From positions 1,798,001 to 1,862,000 of the forward strand of contig WHVD01000002.1 in assembly GCA_015178975.1 (NCBI GenBank): 64,000 nucleotides of DNA. The letters run 5' to 3'. This DNA is from Hysterangium stoloniferum. Its lineage: Eukaryota > Basidiomycota > Agaricomycetes > Hysterangiales > Hysterangiaceae. Under the pieces are notes generated by a model. That model searched no databases. It saw only the letters and a program-made list of their open reading frames with translations, and was not told the DNA's origin. Numbering within the stretch: position 1 is the first letter of the stretch; each line of letters starts with the position of its first letter. A program made the position numbers and the translations under genes. Positions 58,701 through 64,000 of this stretch are shown here, piece after piece.

Positions 58701-59431
58701 ATTGGAAAACCTTGTTACCACTTGCAGAGTTTGCTTACAACAATGCACCCTCGGCCACTACTGGCGTTTCCCCGTTCTTTGCAAATAAAGGATATAATCC
58801 AAACATTACAGTACATCCAGAACGAAATCTCGCCTCTGTTCGTGCTCAAGAGTTCACCACGGACCTCCACGAGCTCCACGAGGAACTCCGGACTGCAATA
58901 CTGTCCGCCCAAGAGCAATACCAACATTCAGCGGACAAACACCAGATCCCGCCACCAAACTTCAAGATTGGCGACCGTGTTTATGTCAAAGCTCAATTCT
59001 TCCGGACTACCCGTCCATCAAAGAAGCTTGCTGAAAAATATTTAGGTCCCTTTGAAATTATCGCACAAGTAGGTTCAGTTTCTTGGACTCTACGGCTTCC
59101 GGATAGCATGCGCGTGGTACACCCGGTATTTCATGTCTCTATGCTAGAACCTTGTACTGCTAACACTATCCCGGATCGCGTACAATCTCCGCCTCCTCCT
59201 GTCGTCATTGACGGAGAACCCGAGTTTGAAATCTCGCAGATTTTAGATTCAAAAATTGACAAGCATCGACGCACTTGTAAACTGCTTTACTTGGTCAAGT
59301 GGGCGGGTTACGAGGGCACCGATGAAGAAACCTCATGGATTTTGGCCACGGAACTCGGTAATGCCACGGAAATCGTTACTGACTTTCATACAGCTTACCC
59401 ACTCAAACCTGGACCATTATCGTCTCTCTGA
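55694..59431 (+). CDS. pol: Pol of E1: protease, reverse transcriptase, RNase H, integrase, chromodomain
   Basis: The frame is open from 55,574; translation should enter by -1 shift at 55,694. Residue numbers count from 55,574. Aspartic protease ALIDSGSTHCFLD is near 94. RT has VRKKDGSLRLCVDFRGLN and the catalytic YLDDILIYS near 476. RNase H has ETDASDYALGAIL (about 620), then a conserved ELNYNVHDKE and TDHKNLEYF. Integrase has the HHCC finger HDHPLSGHFG...CKSCTTC (about 857-895), SMDFIEHLP, TSDRGSEF and GHHPEGDGQTERVNQ, holding the DDE triad. A chromodomain, EFEISQILDSKIDKHRRTC..LYLVKWAGYEG, is at about 1,216-1,256; in chromoviruses it steers insertion to heterochromatin. No stop or shift is present. 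Confidence 0.95.
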   Translation, partial: KKRVSNPADSARVRGCVASPRIQEFTRLNASALSHSDSFFVKLMSNMFPKFVFSALIDSGSTHCFLDTKFTQKNSLSTYSINPVALRLFDGTSNSVVTQACDLPISFPCGTSQLVTFYVTQLDSSCSVVLGHNWLTRYNPLIDWIANSITFRTPAATEETAPVSASTAPMAFPAPAVSRTPVIPTAPTASPEPTAPPSISLINAAAFIRASKMDGSQAFTINLKIDEATGRFSTLVSESEQAADLEGVPEKYHDFADVFSKRKADRLPPHREYDLKIDLEDGAQPPLGHIYPLSSTELSAIRDFLDEHLSIGFIRPSKSPFGAPVLFVRKKDGSLRLCVDFRGLNAVTKKDKYPLPLISDLLDAPRNARIYTKIDLKHAYHLVRIAAGDEWKTTFRTRHGAFEWLVIPFGLTNAPSVFQRFINDIFSDMLDVCVIVYLDDILIYSENPAEHDKQVREVLQRLRQHGLFANGKKCTFDMDSVEYLGFMMGPDGLRMDETKVQVIKDWPEPRKVKDIQSFLGFANFYRRFIRGYSDITVPLTRLTRKGTPWNFNDKCQKAFNLLKNSFSTAPILSHWKPDFPLIVETDASDYALGAILSIQDSDGEVHPMAFLSRTFTGAELNYNVHDKERLAIFSAFKAWRHYLEGSGAPIDVVTDHKNLEYFSTTKLLTHRQARWSEYLSAFNMIIRFRPGRLGGKPDALTRRWDVYPKEGSNDYATVNPHNLKPIFTNQQLTASVRATFLVNPIVRGIIIMDIEKLHQDILSAIPLDPVTKAHLDNPVDPDQPRWSLDQHGFIRLDDRIYVPDSDGLRLRILQYKHDHPLSGHFGYNKTLSLIRREYTWPGLRGFVKHYCKSCTTCPRSKSQRHKPYGLLKQLPVPEHPWNSISMDFIEHLPDSEGFSAILVVVDRFSKQGIFIPTYDTIPSVQLAELFIIHVFSKHGVPSHVTSDRGSEFVSHFFRSLGKSLDMTLHFTSGHHPEGDGQTERVNQTLEQYLRVYCNYQQDNWKTLLPLAEFAYNNAPSATTGVSPFFANKGYNPNITVHPERNLASVRAQEFTTDLHELHEELRTAILSAQEQYQHSADKHQIPPPNFKIGDRVYVKAQFFRTTRPSKKLAEKYLGPFEIIAQVGSVSWTLRLPDSMRVVHPVFHVSMLEPCTANTIPDRVQSPPPPVVIDGEPEFEISQILDSKIDKHRRTCKLLYLVKWAGYEGTDEETSWILATELGNATEIVTDFHTAYPLKPGPLSSL

Positions 59432-59638
59432 CCGCACTCCGCAGACCCCGTGTTACGTTTGGACTCATTTTCACTATTCCCTGTCGCCCTATGTCTCTCT
59501 TTGCTTTTACAGGTTCTGACATGTCAAGACAAGTCTTTAAGCGGACTCTCCGCGGACTTTGGCTTTGACTTTTATTTTTATGTTTTCTTTCACGCTTTAC
59601 TTTTATGATTCAATTATTTTTTATTCTATACTACTTTT
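59432..59638 (+). other. spacer between pol and the antisense gene
   Basis: Downstream of the pol stop; T-rich. No motif beyond possible 3' signals for the antisense gene. Confidence 0.4.
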
Positions 59639-60620
59639 TCAGTCTACATTTATGGGACTGTTCTTTTTCCCTGCTTCCTCAGCTATCTCCTCTGGGAGCT
59701 CCGCAACCTCCGTGGCAACCCCGTCCTCATCCGATCCGGCATCCTCGGAACTCCCAACTTGCGGCTCCTTATAGACATAGCCGCCATACTCCGCCAGGAA
59801 CTTCCAAAACTCCTCGCGGAGTCCGGACAGCTCCTTTGCCACCACAATTTGGACCTTGTTGCTCTTCCGGAGCAACTCGTTTTGGGCCTCGATGCCCTCG
59901 GCGATCCATCCAAGGACCTCGTCCAACCCAGACAACCCGTCCGTCCTGCTTATGTCTCATGCCCCGGATCCCGTGGCCTGCTCGTGCACAAGCGAGCACC
60001 TCGCCTTGAGGTGCGCGCATTGATAACATCCCGGCCCCCGGCCGGCCTTTTGGTTGCATTCCGTGTTCCGGTCGTTGCAACCGGAACACCATGGCTCGTT
60101 CCGCGTCGGAAGACGGACTGGCACCGCCTTCCTTGCCTTCTGTTGATGGTCAGTTTCCGCAGGTATTCCATGGACATGAGGCCTACCTTTTGGGGGCTCT
60201 CTGGCTCCCCCTCGGACTCCGACTCCACCTCTGTCGCTTTGCGCTGAAAATCACAAGTCAGTAAAAGTCGACAAGTTGAATATTGGGACTTACCTTTCCC
60301 GCAACAATGGCGGCCCTCTCCGCGGCCAACCGGGCTTTCTCCACAGCCACCCGGGCGTTCTCCGCGGCCACTCGCGCAGCCTCCTCCGCCTCACGTTCCC
60401 TCTCCTTTGCGGCCTCTTCCTCCGCGGCCAATGCTTCCTGGTACTCTCTGTCCAGGGCCTCCTCAGCCTCCCTCGCCTCTCTCTCTGCTGCTTCACGAAG
60501 CTGGCGCTGCTCTTCTCACCGCGCCAACAATTGGGCCGCCATCCACGGCGCCCGATACGGAGTGCCCGTGGAGGGCCCTGCTGTCGGCATTGGCTTGCGT
60601 GGTGTTGGTTTTGGTCCCAT
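59639..60620 (-). pseudogene. antisense gene of E1: coiled coil plus Zn2Cys6-type cluster, two TGA lesions
   Basis: Minus-strand exons 60620-60294, 60243-60187 and 60139-59639, joined by GTAAGT..CAG and GTAGGC..CAG introns, all phase 0, give 294 residues. Residues 35-109 form an Ala-, Glu- and Arg-rich coiled coil. Exon 3 holds CSGCNDRNTEC then CYQCAHLKARC (60,088-59,996), spaced C-X2-C-X6-C-X9-C-X2-C-X6-C, which fits the fungal Zn(II)2Cys6 DNA-binding consensus. The C-terminus has DEVLGWIAEGIEAQNELL and LREEFWKFLAEYG, then an acidic tail. TGA at 60,518-60,516 and 59,959-59,957 both precede purines, as CGA would, so the gene is probably dead while gag-pol is intact. It may have been a transcriptional or RNA-binding accessory protein. 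The role is inference. Confidence 0.7.
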
Positions 60621-60816
60621 GGTGACGAAGATGGGGGTAATAAAGAAGAAGAAATTTCTATTTTTTCAATTTTTTATATAGGCTCGTCACGTTTGAACCT
60701 TACCTTCCAGATCACATGACTCTTTGACACATACGTGTAACCGACATGACTTTTGACACATGCGCGTAGCCGACAAGAACCTTAGTTAGGTCTAGAGCCT
60801 CTTTGGGACTTCGGCA

Positions 60817-60830
60817 TAAAGGGAGGATAC
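60817..60830 (+). promoter_or_regulatory. polypurine tract of E1
   Basis: TAAAGGGAGGATAC directly before the 3' LTR, the expected primer for plus-strand DNA. Confidence 0.8.
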
Positions 60831-61649
60831 TGTTACGACCGGACAAATCCCGCCGGACTCCGGGCACTAACTCGTACGCCCCCACGCGCTACAAGCACCA
60901 ATCGTCTGTTTATAGGATTTCCCGCCCGGACTCCGTTACGTCAAGACTCGTTATGTTCGACCTCATTAAGACACATATCAGTCACCGGACTTCCCCCGGA
61001 CTCCGTCTCTGTCTATGTCCGTCTTCATCCCACGCATCAGTCACCGGAACCCACTTAGAATCCCATCACCGCTCTAATCGAGCCCCGTTCCCGTTTTAGT
61101 CAAATGACCTGTCACGATTTAGGACTCCGCTCCCGCTCCGTTTCCCGTTATGGGTTATGCTTTGTCACGATTCGGACTCCGCTCCATTCCGTCCCGTTCC
61201 TAACACCAATTTGGTGTTTACTATTCCCGTTTTATGTTTTGCTCGTTTCGTCTCATTATTACTGGATTCGGTATGTCATGCATTCCACGGTCTATATAAA
61301 CTGGCAGATGTTGTACATACAATCCAGTCAGAAAATCAGCTTAGATTCCCCCCAGTAATCTAATACATTTTCCTCTCTAAACCCTACTCTTATCAGACTG
61401 CTCGCACTAGTCGGAGCCCACGGGCTCCGGCGCATCTATCTCTCTCGACTATCTCGATTCACAACTCTCGACTCACGACCTACGACTCACGACCCACGAA
61501 CCCCCGCCCGGACTCCCCGGGATTCCCGTCCGCCTGTCTGAAATTGGACAACACGATCTAGCGAGGGCGCAGCCTATAAGCTGAAGCCAAGTCCTACCGG
61601 ATATTCCGCGGGTTTCTCCGGAAACCCGCCCTGTGTGTGTATCCTAACA
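60831..61649 (+). repeat. 3' LTR of E1 (LTR1)
   Basis: 819 bp, same length as the 5' copy. All differences seen lie in the first two thirds and are transitions. Confidence 0.95.
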
Positions 61650-62198
61650 GTTAGTAGTTTCTAGATGCCGATAACTCATATATAAACCCACTGTAAATGT
61701 AGTTATTAGACAATCAGAATATCGACTTAGATCGACTTAGATACCCTCTAATTTCCGACTCCATTATCTATTCACGACCACCACATTCCGACTCCATCTG
61801 ATTTACGATTCAACCTACATTTACAACTTCAACCTCTAATCTCCGACTCTCAGTCTCCAACTCTCAGTCCCTGACACTCTCAGTCTCCAACTCTCAGTCT
61901 CCGACTGTCTCAGTCTCCGACTCTCAGTCTCTGACTCTCAGTCTCCAACTCTCTCAGTCTCTGACTCTCTCAGCCTCCGACTCTTGGTCTCCAACCCCTC
62001 AACCCAACCCTCAACTTATCCTTCGGTTTCCGATCGGTAGTTTACCGAGAGGTTTACTTGACAGGACTAGTTTTCACCCACCCAAAATTTAAGGACACCT
62101 GATGGTAACTTGCGAGGGCACAGCACATAAGCTGAAGCCAAGTCCTTCCGTTCGGTCCCTGTCAGCCAGCCAACATCTGTCAGTTTCTGCTCTTAACA

Positions 62199-62972
62199 CA
62201 TTCACAGTATCTCAGGGTTTACTCCTGCATTTCTATTATTTGGATTTAATCCAAATACAAAAACTAGTTATCTATCTCCTGGAAAAGAACCTGTGAATAG
62301 ACCAGATGTGGTAACTCAATCTGCTGAATCTGATCTAACTGGGTGGAGCAATCAAGCTTACTGTATCTCATGGTGGAGCAATTCCGAGCCAATAGAGATC
62401 AAGCCAAGGATGCTCTATTATTAGGACAAATATTCCAAAAGAAGTATTATAACCAAGGACAACTCACTGTGGAATTCCAGGAAGGCGATTTAGTCGTCTT
62501 GAATCCCCACTCCTTATCTTTATTGAAGAACATTAAGGGAAAGGGCCAAAAGCTATTAATGTGATATGAAGGACCTTTTGAAATACTCGAGAAGATTAGT
62601 CCAGTAGCATATAGGCTCCGAATGCCTGCATCATATGGGACTCACCCTGTCTTAAATATTGCGCATTTGGAAAGGTATTCTGAGTCACCTGAAAAGTTTG
62701 GAGTGTGACCTAGGAAAGAGTTTAACCAGGAAGATTTTGAAGAACTACCAGAATATGAAGTTGAAGCTATAGTAGGACAGAAATGGTCACGATTGTGAAG
62801 TGGAAAGAGAAATCAAATCTACAAAGTTCGATTCAAAGGATATTCTTCAAACTTTGATGAATGGCTTACTAAAAAGGATTTGAAGAATGCTCCTGCAATT
62901 CTTCATGACTGTGAAAACAAAAGAAAGAGTGCGCAGCAGCCATCTGAAACTCATGGAGGTCTCACTGGCTGA
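62199..62972 (+). pseudogene. pol of E3, 3' part (integrase end and chromodomain)
   Basis: After CATTC the frame continues from 46,396: SIHSISGFTPAFLLFGFNPN, then a frame change near 62,350 to FRANRDQAKDALLLGQ and the FQEGDLVVLNP linker. YEGPFEILEKISPVAYRLRM and THPVLNIAHLERY precede a chromodomain (PEYEVEAIVGQ...IYKVRFKGYSSNFDEWL). Stops at about 62,562, 62,706 and 62,796 are all TGA at likely arginine positions. It ends at TGA 62,970-62,972. Confidence 0.85.
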
Positions 62973-63003
62973 CTCGGCCTCTAAATAACCAAAACATCAA
63001 TAT

Positions 63004-63576
63004 ATGCACCCTATATGTGCCGTTATTTCTTTCATTCTTATATATTCAAGTAAAAGAAAATGTTTCCACATCAAAAAAGTTAAAAATTTCATATGGAACT
63101 CTCCCCAGTCACTGAATTGGACTACTCTATTAAAATCATCGAAGGGGAAACCTTCTCAAAATGACATTCTAGTTTCTCATACACTTTATCCAACTCAAAA
63201 ACCACTGCATTATTGACTTAATGAATACGATTGGATTCCTATTGAATACAATGGAGTCAAAGTTTATTGCATTCAAGAGTCTCTAGCTTATTATCTTTGG
63301 GAGTATCATCTCTCGAATGTTAAATTGACTTGTATTGCAGCAGATAATTACACCCCAATCCTTTCCAACTCTACTATTTCTTATTTTATTCCAGAAGGGA
63401 AGTTCCGTGAACTTTGTATAACACCTGCACCTTTCGGAAACCATCAAGATCTCATAACAAACCTATTGCTCGTCACTGGTTCTAGAACCTTTGTAGCTCA
63501 ATGGTTTGATACATTTCAAAAGAATGGTTTAAAACTCGAGGCTTGGATGGATAAGGCAAGTCATTTTAATGTGTAA
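63004..63576 (+). pseudogene. unrecognised ORF downstream of E3 pol
   Basis: About 190 codons from ATG 63,004 to TAA 63,574-63,576, with one TGA at 63,214 (LHY-TGA-LNEYDW). Text such as VKVYCIQESLAYYLWEYHLS and FVAQWFDTFQKNGLKLEAW looks like a folded protein. No transmembrane stretch, cysteine cluster or enzyme motif is visible. It follows pol on the same strand and could be an extra gene of E3, or belong to whatever flanks it. Confidence 0.5.
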
Positions 63577-63598
63577 ATGAGTGGCAGTAAGATAAAAT

Positions 63599-63994
63599 TC
63601 ATCCCATCAATAAGTAGGCAGTCCTGCATATATTTGCATTGTTCTGGCTTTGGCCATTAAAGTGTGATGCAACCATTTGACATGTCCAATGTGTGCGGAT
63701 GTGTATGGAGCTAGCTGTGAATTGGTGATTGGTCTCCCTAGAGGCCAACCAATAAGCCATTTCATGGCTTTTGAGTTCACCATTGTCAGTCCTATAAGTT
63801 CCAACCTTTAACCCTGTTTTGACTTTGTGTGCACATTCCCATGATTGAAGATAGGAGGATGCATCACTTTTAAGTTTGAGAAAAATGGTCCAGGAGTAAC
63901 TCAAATAATCACTTAAAATATTCATGACATAGTTATTTCCAGTACATGAAGTGACTGAATTAGGGCCAGATAAATCTATTGACACTTTCTCCAA
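63599..63994 (-). pseudogene. Ty1/copia integrase fragment
   Basis: The minus strand reads IDLSGP, then YSWTIFLKLKSDASSYLQSW and TGLKVGTYRTDNGELKSHEM, the order of a copia integrase core with its two aspartates (DLSGP, RTDNGE). In another frame it continues YTSAHIGHVKWLHHTLMAKA, matching the motif that normally carries the catalytic Glu. Here that residue reads Lys, and a frame change separates the parts. The 5' end lies beyond the window. It is inactive. Confidence 0.8.
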
Positions 63995-64000
63995 TTTTCT

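Larger units (their letters stand above)
53562..61649 (+). mobile_element. E1: full-length Ty3/gypsy chromovirus-type retrotransposon
   Basis: 8,088 bp. The two LTRs are each 819 bp (53,562-54,380 and 60,831-61,649), and the target duplication GTTAG is at 53,557-53,561 and 61,650-61,654. Gag (54,417-55,706) and pol (to 59,431) are uninterrupted and linked by a -1 frameshift site. A possible self-primer site is at 54,383 and a polypurine tract at 60,817-60,830. The LTRs differ at about 14 positions by eye, all transitions, so insertion is recent relative to its neighbours. The 1.4 kb between pol and the 3' LTR carries an antisense gene. It is the only gag-pol in the window that could still be active. 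Confidence 0.96.
46397..62198 (+). mobile_element. E2: Ty3/gypsy element nested in E3, host of E1
   Basis: LTR2-type ends (46,397-47,617, and 53,170-53,561 joined to 61,655-62,198) are flanked by CATTC at 46,392-46,396 and 62,199-62,203. Removing it rejoins the integrase of E3 in frame. Its internal part holds a pyrimidine-rich spacer instead of gag and RT, a decayed RNase H to chromodomain stretch, a reverse solo LTR2, and a second pyrimidine-rich spacer before the polypurine tract AAATGGGGGGATAC (53,156-53,169). It is non-autonomous by deletion. Confidence 0.92.
53170..62198 (+). repeat. 3' LTR of E2, split by E1
   Basis: Its pieces are 53,170-53,561 and 61,655-62,198, about 936 bp joined. 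It differs from the 5' LTR mainly by a shorter minisatellite (61,840-61,990). E1 sits in it with the duplication GTTAG. Confidence 0.92.
40209..63577 (+). mobile_element. E3: large Ty3/gypsy element, internally deleted, host of E2
   Basis: It starts with an LTR at 40,209. Coding sequence runs to 46,396, is interrupted by E2, and resumes at 62,199 with the integrase end and chromodomain (to about 62,972). The 3' LTR is not in the window, so the right boundary is a lower bound. After the 5' LTR, TGGTGGATGCTCTGGG (41,466-41,481) looks like a tRNA primer site, unlike E1, E2 and E6. The reverse transcriptase active site and RNase H are missing: the RT remnant ending in HFGL at about 45,850 is fused to YYWPKMSRDI of integrase. 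Confidence 0.8.

Noticed and set aside
1-64000. tRNA, rRNA and CRISPR arrays
   Set aside because: No cloverleaf with the expected conserved bases, no rRNA-like stretch and no regularly spaced repeat-spacer pattern was found by reading. A tRNAscan-type search was not possible.

Overview
The window reads as nuclear DNA of a filamentous basidiomycete, most likely an agaricomycete with a repeat-rich genome. Genes carry many 46-65 nt GT-AG introns. The membrane-protein families at the left are typical of mushrooms. One gene joins an esterase-like domain, an NB-ARC domain and TPR repeats, as fungal NOD-like receptors do. Almost everything else is transposable elements. No rRNA, tRNA or CRISPR is visible. 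The species cannot be told from the sequence.

Left part (1-19,332). The 3' end of a seven-helix membrane protein gene (1-592) is followed by a decayed Ty3 polymerase cut by two nested solo LTRs and a small AT-rich insertion (about 1,330-6,930). A degraded DUF6533-type membrane protein gene lies on the minus strand (8,470-10,303), then poorly resolved coding remnants. The NLR gene (13,596-18,275) ends in about 16 nearly identical 42-residue TPR units and stops at a TGA in the middle of the array. A partial LTR element in reverse orientation follows it.

Right part (19,333-64,000). This is a deep nest of LTR elements whose order can be read from 5-bp target duplications. One branch is a solo LTR (21,101-38,094) interrupted by element E7 (21,242-31,552) and Ty3 element E6 (31,941-37,798). 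E7 is LTR-bounded, shows no reverse transcriptase, carries an unrecognised gene, and was itself invaded by a hAT DNA transposon (24,132-27,850) and a solo LTR. The other branch is Ty3 element E3 (from 40,209), containing E2 (46,397-62,198), containing E1 (53,562-61,649). E1 is the youngest and looks intact for gag-pol. It has 819-bp LTRs, a consensus -1 frameshift site with a stem-loop, and a 1,285-codon pol frame ending in a chromodomain. On its opposite strand it carries a three-exon gene with a Zn2Cys6-type cysteine cluster, broken by two TGA codons.

Three features tie the elements together. (1) E1, E2 and E6 each show 10-11 nt of perfect complementarity between an internal LTR site and the bases starting two nt after the 5' LTR. 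This is the arrangement of Tf1-type self-priming, and it covaries between families. (2) A block of about 35 nt with stem-loop potential recurs near the U5 end of otherwise different LTRs. (3) Decay is dominated by C-to-T change at CpG: nearly all broken reading frames stop at TGA where arginine CGA is expected. Names LTR1-LTR7 and E1-E7 are local labels used only here.
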